Origin: Echiichthys vipera
Lineage: Eukaryota; Chordata; Actinopteri; Perciformes; Trachinidae
Length of the DNA stretch: 64,000 nt
Reading direction: 5' to 3'
Assembly (NCBI GenBank): GCA_963691815.1
Contig: OY829647.1
Location: 16,322,947 to 16,386,946, forward strand
Below are positions 12,254 to 22,346 of the stretch, piece after piece (the first letter of the stretch is position 1; each line of letters opens with the position of its first letter). The notes beneath the pieces are model-generated. The model was not told the origin of the DNA and did no database searches. It was given only the letters and a program-made list of their open reading frames with translations. Both the position numbers and the translations under genes were made by a program.

Positions 12254-14093
12254 CTTGACTTCAGGTTCTCTTCCCACATATAAGCTAAAGCTACAGGGAA
12301 TGGTAGCGTTGGTGCATGTGGAAACCATTGGCCTAGGACAGATCTTTATAGAGGACTGCAAACTTTTTTGTAAAGACAGAGAGAGAGATCTTATACATAT
12401 ATATTTATGATATATGCTCCTTTTTAACTTTTACCACATGAGCTGATTGGCAGTCTAGTTATTTTCTGAACTCTCACCTTTCTCCCTCCCACAACCACGT
12501 TTCAGTAACATCACCTTACTGTTACCAGTACAAATCAAACGACACATGCCATCTCCATCTGCAGCGCAGCATTATAATACCTAGATGAACATGTCAAAAA
12601 TCGACAGTAGGTTTGAAGAAAAAAAAAGTGTTTGTTTTTTGATGGAAAGTATTATTATTGAAAAATATGTGTCGATTGAGCCACGTGCAATGCATTGGGT
12701 AGATCATTGTGTTTGTCTGTTAGAGATTTTTAAGAAAGCTAAGAGAAAAGAGAAAAAAAATGTATTTGTTTCAAGTCCGTAAGCTCCGGGACTCTAAACT
12801 AGAGGGCCATGAAAAATCCTAGTCTTTGTAAGTTGGGGGTATTTGTTTTTATTTCCTTTGTCTCTTTTTTAATGTTTCATGTGTAATCAGTTGTTTATAA
12901 AATGTGGGAGGGCTGAAGGAAAAAAAAATCTACACAACTTGAGAAAAAAACAAATTCTCTATCAGATGAAAACTGGTGCTTTAACACTATAAAGTACATT
13001 CAGAACTATTGTAAATGAATGGTAATGAACAAAAATAACAGACCATTTAGGAAACAGCATTAGTCCTATCTCCATTTTTATTCTTCTTCTATTTGTATTG
13101 AGTGGGGGGAGAGGTTCCTATTCCTTAAGGTTGTGACACAAAAGGCATTTTGGTTCAACCTTTAGAAAAAAAAGAAAAAAATGTATAAATATACTGTCAA
13201 GAAACCCCTCGGATAACTTACCCGTGCACTGCCTGAAACTCACCAGCAAAAAACCTGTGCAAACAAAAACCACCATCCCAATTTAACTAATTTTTACCTC
13301 ATACATTGGCACAAATACACGGAAAGTCCCTCCCTGTAATGTGGGAGATGCTTCACATCCAGAAATTGTTTATTCCCATGATCATGTTGATGTGTTTTCT
13401 GAATCTAGAGCTGGATCAGGTTCAGCAGGTTGTGTTGAGACCCACATGTGTTTGAAAGAGTTATAGGTTAGGCCTTTTGTATCCTGCATAGGAACTGAAT
13501 AGTGGCACAAAAAAGTAGCTTAAAATCAGGACAAAAAATATGAAGTTTAAACAGGCAGCAAGGTGAGCCTCTCCCCTGTTCCACCCCCTCCTCTGTAAAT
13601 GACTCTTATAGTGCTTGTGCTGTAGTGTATAGTTTCCCAGCAGTTAAAGGTTGTCCCTTAAAAGTGCCTTTTGTTCACAGACTCCATTTTGTAATCCAGA
13701 TCGCCCCTTTTTTTTCGAAAACGGCTCGAGGTAGCAGGTTGGCCCTAAGTGCTGCGAGGAGGCAAAAGGTCATTGCCCATTCAGCGCTCAGGGAAAATTT
13801 CTTTTCCTCTTGCCTTCGAAATGAATCCCCTCCATTGTCCCTCCCCTATATCCTCTCTTCCTTTTCAAAGCCGTATATATAAATATATATATATATGGAG
13901 TACAAAAAGGAAACTGGTGTGAATTAGTTCTTTACTTTTTATTGATAAATGATGACAAAAAAATCTTTTTTTTTTTGAAAAGGCAAAAAAACTTGTTCTC
14001 GTTCAGCTCTTGCTTTTTTCTTCCCCTCTGTCTCCACTGTCTGTTTTCTTTTAGACACTGGAGTAGTCTGTAACTGTGTGTCCATCACTCTCC

Positions 14094-14095
<2 letters not shown>

Positions 14096-14152
<57 letters not shown>

Positions 14153-14153
14153 C

Positions 14154-14230
<77 letters not shown>

Positions 14231-14236
14231 TCTCTC
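14096..14236 (+). repeat. (CT)n microsatellite in the nfix 3'UTR
   Basis: About 140 bp of nearly pure CT with periodic TATCC and CCCT interruptions. The interruptions suggest internal duplication of a unit of about 50 bp. Confidence 0.95.
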
Positions 14237-15247
14237 CTGCCGTCTCCGCTGTTGGGAGGGTAAAAAAAAAATATTGCCGAAAAACTTTTGTCTGAGCAGA
14301 ATGCAGTTAGCTCACATGTTATTCTTGTCTGTATGCTTCACATTGTATTACCATACCCATCTTCTTCCGCTTCTCCATTCAACAGCTAATGTAAGTGAAC
14401 AAATTACGCTGATGGGCTTTTGGGGGTGTCCTTGGGTGGGTAAGGAAAGGACAACAGGGGTTCAGGGGTTCGGGTTGAAAAGGTTTACGAGCGAAGATTA
14501 ACAGGATTGAGAGGGCTGGATGAACTGCTTTGGGATGTTGGAAAGGGGCTGCTTTGACTAGGATAAGAGTTTGCTCTTTTGTTTTAGCTATTTATTTTTG
14601 CCTTTTGTTTTATTTCCCCCCTTTTTATTGTTTCCTTTTAATTTGGATTTTTAATATTTGCTATCAGGGTATGCTGTCGTTGAGGCTCTGCCTTTGGACT
14701 GTAAATGAAAGCTACAAGCACCTTATAACCGGATTTGTCCTGCACGAGGCTGAAAGGGGGAGGGGGGGGGGTGTATTTCCAGTACATATCCATATCCACA
14801 TCCATTCAAACCAGTCTTTTAAAGTGAAGTATTATTGTTCACGGTGGGTTCCACACAGTGAAACCTGCAGCAGTATTAACCATTTACAAGAAACCAACCA
14901 GATGGGTAAAAGGCCAGCATGAACCTGATTTTGAGGTTCATGCTTTTGAGGATTCAGGAAAGTCCCTCCATTTTTCTCCTCCGACCACCTCATGCTGGAC
15001 TACTCCGTGTCTTTATTCTGTTGTTTATTTTGTTCTTTATCTTCTTAAGCGTGTAAGGTTATTGGTGTAATAGGCAGCACCCTAGGCCCCCTGACTCCCA
15101 GCTCTTCTACGCCTCTGTCTTTGCCCTCAGTGCAGCACCACTTCTTTGTGAGAACACCCCCAGAGCTCTAGGTGAAATGCATGTGTTAATTACAGTTTCT
15201 TTTCCATAAGAAGAAAAACACAGTTTGAGAAGAGCAACGCCTGATTG

Positions 15248-15253
15248 AATAAA
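15248..15253 (+). promoter_or_regulatory. nfix: Distal poly(A) signal AATAAA of nfix
   Basis: Canonical hexamer followed by a T/G-rich stretch (ggttgttcttg). It is the last such signal before repeat-rich intergenic DNA, so it is the best candidate for the long nfix transcript end. Confidence 0.5.
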
Positions 15254-15307
15254 AAGGTTGTTCTTGACTGTACCATCTCCCTGTCTGTCTTCCTTTATTT
15301 CTATACA

Positions 15308-15600
15308 GTAAATGGTAAATGGACTTGTACTTATATAGCACCTTTCTAGTCATCTGACTACTCAAGGCGCTTCACAGTGTCTGTCACATTCACCCATACA
15401 TTCACACTGATGGCAGTGGACATCTAATCTGATCTAACCATTCACACCACATTTACACACCCATGCGCAGCACGGGGAGCAATTCAGGGTTCAGTGTCTT
15501 GCCCAAGGACACTTTGACATGTGGACCGGGGGGAGATGGGGATTGAACCACCAATCTCTCAAACAGAGGACGACCCAGTTACTGTACAGTCAGTTCTGGA
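15308..15600 (+). mobile_element. Teleost dispersed repeat ('ggtaaatggacttgtactt' family)
   Basis: The pieces run in the order of a very common fish repeat: taaatggtaaatggac, tatatagcacctttctagtc, ctcaaggcgcttcacag, cttgcccaaggacactttga and ggggattgaaccacc. The class is not certain. It marks the start of intergenic DNA after nfix. Confidence 0.6.
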
Positions 15601-16221
15601 GCTGCACAGTGAAACAATAATGACAAAATTAGACACAAGTTATGTCAATAACAATATGTCAGTATACTTGTCTCCAGGTAACCAGCGTTCCCAAAAAAAG
15701 GCATTGGTATTTCAACTTTTCCATGACTTTTCGAGGACCCATAATTAAATTTCCATCAATTTCCATCATCATTCACAACATATAACACAAAAAGAACTGT
15801 ATAGTTGCCTCCAATGTTTATGGCATGAAAATGAAACCTTTTCCAACGATTCCACTATCTCCAATAGTGGGTTATGTTCATATTAATTTCAAATACTTTA
15901 AACTACTACTATAAGTCAATACATTGATCTTTATTTATAAAAAATGAAAAATGCATGAGGGGAAACTGAAACGATTGCATTTTATTATAAATTCATTTTT
16001 TTTTGTCTTTTGTACGCCTTTATTTGTCCGGACAGCTGAAGGTTGATAAGAGTTCAAGTCTGAAAAATGATGCAACAATATAAGTTTATGTATAGAAATT
16101 CCATGACTTTTCCAACCCAAGGATTCAACAGGTCTGGAAAATGAGATTTTGTAATTCTATGACTTTGAGAGGTTTTCCATGATGTGGAAACACAAAGAAT
16201 TGATTTGCTTATGAGCAGTGT

Positions 16222-17175
16222 TGGTAACGTTACTTTAAAAAGTAATAGTAATAGTTACTCACTGCTTGTTCCAAAAAGTAACTGAGTTAGTAACTGAATT
16301 ACTCTATAATAAAAGTAACTAGTTACCAGGTAAAGTAACTATTTGTGTTACTGTTAGTAAAAAGTTGCTATATGTCAAAGAATTTGGATTTTTCTGAGCA
16401 GTTTTCACAAGACAGTTGAAATCAGTAGAACAGGCAGATACTTGTACATAACCTTCAATATTTTTTGCACATCAATAGACCCCAAGATGTTTATCCTGCA
16501 CTCCAAGTATTATTTTTGTAACAAAAGTGAACAGTAAATAATATAAAGTGTGTTTAACTCTATATCAAATTAAATCAAACTCTCACAACCTGAGACAACT
16601 GGTCAAGTCAACAACCTGTACTTCCAAGTATTTTGTTCGCAACAAAAGTCAACATTTAAAAAACTCCCAATTTCAGACGACTGGTCTGAAAGACATTCCT
16701 TAAGTATTTTCTTCAAAAGTAAACAGTTAAACAATATAAAGTGTGTTTACAGTAACTGTAGCAAATTAAATAAATCAAACTCTCACAAACTGAGACAAAT
16801 AGTCTGGAAGACACAGGCTACTGTATTTCAAGTATTTTCTTCATTAAAAACATTTAAACAACATGGAGTGCTTTTAAAGATTGAACTTTAGCTCCAAGAT
16901 ATTCCTGGTATTCCATGTCCTGGCTTGCGTGTAAAAACACGGGCTCTGATTGGCTACCATGAAACATGACTCTGCCTTAGCCAATCGCTTATCTGGTTGT
17001 TAACCCACTCGGATTTCTCGCTAGCCGTTTGTGTGTGACGCATGGAGACAGGGCTGCGTTAATATTACGCACTTGTTACAATCTATTCATAGTAATGCGC
17101 CACATTTAACGTTCAGTAACGGTTACGGAAACAGTAATTAGTTAGATTAGCCCGCTATTTTTTACACTGCTTACA
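16222..17175 (+). mobile_element. Degenerate hAT-like non-autonomous element
   Basis: It starts gcagtgttggtaacgttact and contains repeated 'agtaact' motifs. Near the right end it has ggttacggaaacagtaatta. This is the pattern of dispersed fish hAT relatives. Three internal units (near 16500, 16650 and 16840) repeat 'caagtattttcttc' and 'ctctcacaa' wording. No intact transposase is visible. Confidence 0.4.
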
Positions 17176-17319
17176 CTGCTTATGGGGCCAGTAGACACAT
17201 TTTTCTTTTGTGTTTTACTTCTGTGATTTACAGTATTGTAATGGTAGCCTACATGGTACAAGTGTTTGTCCACCACTTTAAAGTACTTAAGACTTTAGGT
17301 CAACCCTATAGACTGAATA

Positions 17320-17740
17320 ATAAGATGGACGACGTGGCTTCACTTCCTCCCACTGTGCAAGTGAAGTTAAAATATCCTAGGTACACCCTGCGTCTGCGCA
17401 GTAGGGATCGATCATCGAAGTCCTGTCCATACACCCTTCGACCAATCAGGAGTCGATCTTAGCTGTCAATCATGGCATCACCTCGGTTTTGTTGCATCAA
17501 ATAACTCATTAAAACCAAACTAATCAGAAAAACAAAAAGTTAAACGTGATAAAAAAACGACTTAAAGATTTGACGTATACTTTGAGGTTTTTTTGTTTGG
17601 CTCATGTCCCATCTGCTAATATGGAGGGGGCGGGTATATGACATGTACTGGGGGCAATCCAGATGGTTTGGCTTCACTTTTGGGGAGCTGTCATGCTGTC
17701 TGCTTTTATATATAGGCAATGGCCAAGACCTTGAGAAACC
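17320..17740 (+). mobile_element. Teleost dispersed repeat ('cttcctcccactgtgcaagt' family)
   Basis: It holds cttcctcccactgtgcaagt, tgaagttaaaatatcctagg, tactgggggcaatccagatg and tttatatataggcaatggcc in the order of a frequent fish repeat. It is non-coding. The class is unknown to me. Confidence 0.5.
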
Positions 17741-18493
17741 CCATTAATCATCCAGCCATAAGGACATAAAGGAAAGAAAAAAATGAAAGAAACACAAGTG
17801 TAAGCAGTCTTTAGTTCAATTTATTCAAACATTTTGATTGATACATTGATCTAAATGTTCATTTAAATAAATCAATAAAATAAGATAATTTTAAAACCTA
17901 CAAGCAATGTAATTTTACAATTGATTCAAGTACTCTAAGCTTAGAGAACTTACTGTGAAAAACAATTTAGTTTTGCCCATAATCCCATAAAACTGGGGAA
18001 TTCAGAGGAGACCAATTAAAATGCTGTGCTTAAAGCTGCAGAGGGTAAGACATCCTGACTTTAGGTCCCAATAGATAATAGATAAGATAGTACATTTCTT
18101 TTAAACTCTTTTCCCCCAGTTTGTAACAGGAGGTAAAAACTGATGCAGAAAGACGAAACTGTTTTCACAGTCATACTTGCATCAGTAAGTTTCCCTTAAA
18201 GGGATAAATAGTCACTTTAGTTTATAATTTCTAAGCTTATTTTATTTAACTGAGCAAAAATATCTATTTTTTTCAAAGGCCCTATAAAGTATATGGCTAG
18301 AATTTGCATGAAATAAGCAAAGCACTAAATGATCAATTAAGGTGCAAGTCAATGATGATGACTGAAAGCTGATGTGACATATTCAAACATCTTTGGCCTG
18401 AGCATAAATCAATGTGCTCACTCATCTGCACCATGCAACAGTGCTTCAGTGCAGCTCAGGCTTTTTCTTTGTTTTTAAATAATTGTTGAGGCT
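17741..18493. other. Intergenic, AT-rich; contains the 3'UTR of the minus-strand gene
   Basis: No exon is seen on the plus strand. For the minus-strand gene ending at 18494, a TTTATT (AATAAA on the minus strand) at 18242-18247 is a plausible poly(A) signal. Confidence 0.4.
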
Positions 18494-19697
18494 TCAGCTC
18501 AATTGGTCCTCTCCAGTCTGGTCCATCTGAAAGGCTCCTTCATCTTGCTGCACAGTCATCTTGAGACAGAGAGAAAATTAACAGATTGTACTTGTGTTGT
18601 ATGTGATATAGACGCACATCAGCACAGAGGATGAGGAATGAGATTAGGGAGTGATAATAGCAGGTGTTAAAAGAGAATCTCCTAAAAGCCCATCTACCTG
18701 TGGTGCGGGGTCTGTTTCCTGCACTGGTCCTGGATGGTGTTTCTCTTCACTATCAGACATATTGTCTTCTTTTTCTTCTGACAGAGGACACTGGGGTCCA
18801 TTTTGAACTGGGAGCAGTGGTGAAGCTGTTGCGCCCTGGATGTTTTAGGAGATTAGACTGTGTGAGATCTTTTCAGGGACTTGCACCAACTTAACTCCAG
18901 CCCGTGGATGAGACACTTACCTCTGCACCGTTTATTGCCTCTGGTGAAGGGCATGTTTCTTGGACTGGAGGGCTGCAATATGGTAGTGCAGCATGCCCAG
19001 GTCGCGGTGGAGGAGGGATTCTACCAGGCTGGTTTCCACAGGTTGGAGGAATGGGTGGTGCTGGTGGTGGATGAACTGTGGACTAAACGTGTGAAGGCAT
19101 TAAGGAAAAGTCTCACTTAAATCACATCATCTAATATTTCTGGAAATTTGAGGGGCACATAAAGAGCAGTTCAATGTCCACAATTAGCCAACTAGCAGCC
19201 ACTTTTGTCACAGCTCTCTTTGAGAAAGAATCAAGAATCAATGACTCTTCCTTGGTTCCCCGGGTATCAGCATTGAATTTCATACACTGAGTTTTGCAGC
19301 TGAATTTGGGCTGTTGCATTTTTTTTATGTTGAATTTGTTTAACTTTGAATTTCTAACATTGAATTTTATACATTGTATTTTGCTTCTGAATTTGGTATC
19401 TGGAATTTTACTATGTTTTTTTTATGTTGAATTGGTTTAACCTTGACTTTATGAACATTGAAAAATAAAGAGTTAGAGGGTCAAAACATTCAGATACATA
19501 TTTTCAATGCATAAATATTTAGTGCTAGAAATTCAATAGCTTTTTAATTAAAAAGATGACACCGATTTACTTCCATAGCTGAGTTTTTAAGACAGATATT
19601 TTCCACGATATTTTTGTTTTATACAAACAACAAACAAAACAATAAAGCCCCCCAGAATCCACCTGCTATTATCACTCCCGAACTGATGTGTGTCTAT

Positions 19698-19777
<80 letters not shown>

Positions 19778-20139
19778 ACAGTGAGGGCATAACTTGGAAA
19801 CAAACTTACCCATGTAAGATGACTGATATATATGAAATTTGAATGACATGAAGAATCGCATGACTGTTGCATGACCTCAGTATTTTTACGGTCCTGCGAT
19901 TTCAATATGTATAGTCGTGTATGTAGGAAAATATGTAAATTTGGTAACTGTATTAAAAATACACCACCCACATCTCTACCACAGTGCAGAAATGAGCAAG
20001 ATGACGTTAGTTATAGTTAGGTATAATGACAGTAAATGTGTTGCCGCAGCATAACGCTATTTATTACAGTGAGGTGTATTGAACATTTCGAGGTTAATTC
20101 TTGTTTATGTATTATTAAGCATGCTCGTCGTCTTACCAT
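18494..20139 (-). CDS. Unrecognised small proline-rich protein gene, five exons
   Basis: No family is recognised. The minus strand carries a chain of short exons with consensus borders. Exon 1 ends exactly after ATG (20139-20137, context AACATGG, donor GTAAGA). Then come 19810-19893, 18921-19082, 18698-18835 and 18494-18559 (stop TGA 18496-18494). Every junction is phase 0 and every exon stays open, giving 150 aa. The protein starts MDRKNTEVMQQSCDSSCHSN and has a proline-rich middle (HPPPAPPIPPTCG, GRIPPPPRPGH). An acidic stretch (SEEKEDNMSDSEEKHH) follows, and the end is GEDQLS. No signal peptide or membrane helix is seen. The exon at 18921-19082 uses acceptor TTTAG; the nearby CCACAG acceptor would break the phase. 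The gene lies tail-to-tail with nfix and divergent from rnf11. The coding status rests on splice logic and needs transcript support. Confidence 0.6.
19140..19475 (-). repeat. Dispersed repeat with 'aaattcaa' periodicity
   Basis: Short diverged units (gaatttcatacactgagttt, gaattttatacattgtattt) recur, followed by a unique-looking piece with tcaagaatcaatgactcttc. The pattern suggests an interspersed element inside an intron of the proline-rich gene. The open frame at 19131-19319 is judged part of it. Confidence 0.35.
19698..19774 (+). repeat. (GT)n microsatellite
   Basis: A pure GT array of about 76 bp, in an intron of the minus-strand gene. Confidence 0.98.
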
Positions 20140-20299
20140 GTTCCCCTCTTACAGTGACGTTATATCAAAAACCAGCACCGGACACAAACGGAGAAGAACG
20201 GGACATAAATCGGTTCGTAAAAAGCAGGAAGTTTCTCGCCACTAACAACCGGAAAGTTGTATATAAAAAATAAGTAAATAACAGTAACGAGACCTCATA

Positions 20300-20425
20300 C
20301 AGTATCCACGGACTGTTAACCACAGAAGACGTCCATGTGATAACTTTGACTTGTGTCCCGCCCCAAGCGGTAACAACATCCGGTAATACTTCAGAATAAA
20401 AGCGCCACAATTTTTTTTGTTAATA
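20300..20425 (-). promoter_or_regulatory. Candidate promoter of the proline-rich gene
   Basis: Read on the minus strand this has a GC-box-like GGGGCGGGAC, ETS-type ACCGGATGT and, slightly downstream, TTTCCGGTTG. This is a usual composition for TATA-less vertebrate promoters. It lies 170-280 bp upstream of the start codon at 20139. Inferred. Confidence 0.35.
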
Positions 20426-20429
20426 GTTT

Positions 20430-21165
20430 TTTAATCCTCAGATCATATCAACTTAATCAAGTCCAAGTCAAGACCAATTCCAGAGCAAATTGAGTCCTGT
20501 TCAAAACCATAGAGCTATAGTGTCTTCCGAATGCTAATATAGTGATTAGGAGGTTAGGTTGGATCTATGAACAAGATTGATCCATCTAGAGGAGCTTCAA
20601 GCGTGCGTTAGGGCCCGAGGCAAAGCTTCACAGGGAGCCCCTTGAACCAGTGTTCATCACCATTATGTTATAAATAATCTGACACCAACAGAAAAAATAG
20701 CAAAATGTTAAAAAAAAATAAGAATTGTTCAAAAAGTGCACATTTAGGTTATTTTCAAAATATGAATATAAACATTAAAAATGTTATAATTCAAACATAT
20801 TAATATGAAGAACAATAAAAGTCTGAACAAACAATAAAAACTTGGTGGAGTCATGTGGGGCCCCCTTAGGGAGGTCAGGTCTCCTACTTTCATTGCAAAC
20901 TTGTCACTGCTGTAGTTTAAAGTTTGTTAGCTCTCGGGGCCCCCTACTGGCCTGGGGCCCCAAGCAGTTGCATGCCTTGCCTGCTGGCAAGCGGCACCTC
21001 CGGATCTATTGTCTAACTAGTTAATGCATACAATGTAAGCAACTGTCTGTATGAATGGAAAAACTTGACCAGTCCTAACAGCCCAACAAGGCACTTTAGA
21101 CAAGTGCAAGACTTTGTACAAGTGGATTCGAGTCCAGACTTAAGTACTTCAGCCCTGCCTCAGCA
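20430..21165. repeat. Degenerate interspersed repeats
   Basis: Two flanking segments share 'caagtccaagtcaagacc'-like wording. Between them is a block with repeated 'ggggcccc' motifs (20850-20960), familiar from dispersed fish elements. No coding capacity is seen. Confidence 0.35.
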
Positions 21166-21960
21166 TATGTGGATGGACTTAACTTCCTCAAATATTGCCA
21201 TAAACTGTATAATGTAGGTTCATAGAAACAGTTTTTTTTTTACAATTTAATAGGTTGAATATGGAGAATAAGCAGAACACCGCCATCTATTTTCTCAAGA
21301 TTGTAGTCACAACAACAACAAAAAAATTCCAGCAGTCAGGTTGCCAGGTTCGTTGCACAGTAGCCTACAGAAGACCAGAGTCTGTTTGAGCCTGTTTGAA
21401 CCCATCCCCTCCGGCAAATCACACCATAAAAACAAGTATTGCAGAGGAGTTTGACTGACGTTTACAGTTACAGTTACCGTTACCGCTAAGTTAACATGAA
21501 AGTTAGCTTACGATCAAGGAGAAACGTAGCCATTTTAACGAAATGTCGTTGAACTCCGTTATCTCGGTACATGGAGTGAATGCTTGGCCTCTATTGACTC
21601 TGGTTTTTGCCCGTCTCCGGTCACTCAGCTGCTGGGACGAATAAGCAGCCGCAGTATTGGCAAACTCCATTTCATCCAGTACCAGCCTACAGTAGCTGCT
21701 CCGAACAACATGCAACCCTGGCAAAGCTGGTCGCTTATGAGCTGGTCCAGTGTAAACAGAACGTGACAGAAAGTCATTGTCAAACCCGTCAAAAATGTTT
21801 AAAGTATTATTAATTCAGATATATTTTTTATGGAAAAGCAATACTTTCCTTCTGTACCCCTAAAAACGCCCCGTGGGTGTATTTTTTTTTAAATATAGCT
21901 TTTAATTAAGATTCTACATATTCAACCTTTAATGTTACGTTTCTTTGTCTAATAATAAAA
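21166..21960. other. Intergenic between the proline-rich gene and rnf11
   Basis: Contains motifs such as ccgccatctattttctcaag and ttccagcagtcaggttgcca that read like a dispersed teleost repeat. No exon is supported here. Confidence 0.35.
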
Positions 21961-21974
21961 AAGCTTTTATTCTG

Positions 21975-22100
21975 AATGTTGAAGGCGGAAGTGTAGCGTT
22001 TTGCAAACCTCCTGATGACGAATTTCCGGTTTGTGTTTTTTTTGTAAACACAAGAAGGCAACTTAGGCGAGAGACTTAGGCAGAAACATAATAAACACGT
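21975..22100 (+). promoter_or_regulatory. rnf11: Candidate rnf11 promoter region
   Basis: Contains ETS-type GGCGGAAGTG (about 21984) and ATTTCCGGTTTG (about 22023), with no TATA box at a suitable place. It lies 200-320 bp before the rnf11 ATG. Typical of a housekeeping-type promoter; inferred. Confidence 0.35.
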
Positions 22101-22280
22101 CGCTGATACGGTCAACATCTCTGTCTCCAGTTGCTGAACCGATCACCGCAGAGATCGAGACTGAGCTTCGATTCCGAGCGGAGAGCGACGTCGCTGCTCC
22201 CGCCGTGTTTCCGTTTAGTTAGCTTAGCTCCAGTTGACGCTGAAAGTGTCTGTGCCCCTCAGAGACAAGAGGACCCTCTC

Positions 22281-22346
22281 ATGGTGGTCTCAGTTCAATG
22301 GGGAACTGCCTATTTTCACAAGGTGCGGATGACCTGTCGCTGCTGA
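22281..22346 (+). other. Upstream ORF overlapping the rnf11 start
   Basis: An ATG 17 bases before the rnf11 start opens a 21-codon frame (starts MVVSVQWG) that ends inside the rnf11 coding exon in another frame. If translated it would reduce initiation at the main ATG. Its context (ctctcATGG) lacks a purine at -3, so leaky scanning is likely. Confidence 0.5.

Larger units (their letters stand above)
10323..15270 (+). other. nfix: nfix 3'UTR (about 4.9 kb) with alternative poly(A) signals
   Basis: After the nfix stop no further ORF with coding character is seen. An AATAAA at 12248-12253 and another at 15248-15253 could end short and long transcripts. NFI genes are known for long 3'UTRs, so the distal end is plausible but inferred. 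The segment holds a (CAC)n stretch near 10900-10925, two short palindromes near 11034-11068, A/T-rich stretches, and a (CT)n array at 14096-14236. Confidence 0.55.

Noticed and set aside
18881..19120. Plus-strand 79-aa frame
   Set aside because: It is the antisense shadow of the exon at 18921-19082, whose minus-strand splice borders are consensus.
19131..19319. Minus-strand 62-aa frame as an extra exon of the proline-rich gene
   Set aside because: It lies in repeat-like sequence, has no clear acceptor/donor pair, and inserting it is not needed to keep the phase.
20079..20273. Plus-strand frame with a signal-peptide-like start (SRLILVYVLLSMLVV)
   Set aside because: There is no ATG at the hydrophobic start (it begins with TTG after a stop), and it overlaps the leader and promoter of the minus-strand proline-rich gene.
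21503..21724. Minus-strand 73-aa frame upstream of rnf11
   Set aside because: It lies in what reads as a dispersed repeat, and no splice partner was found.
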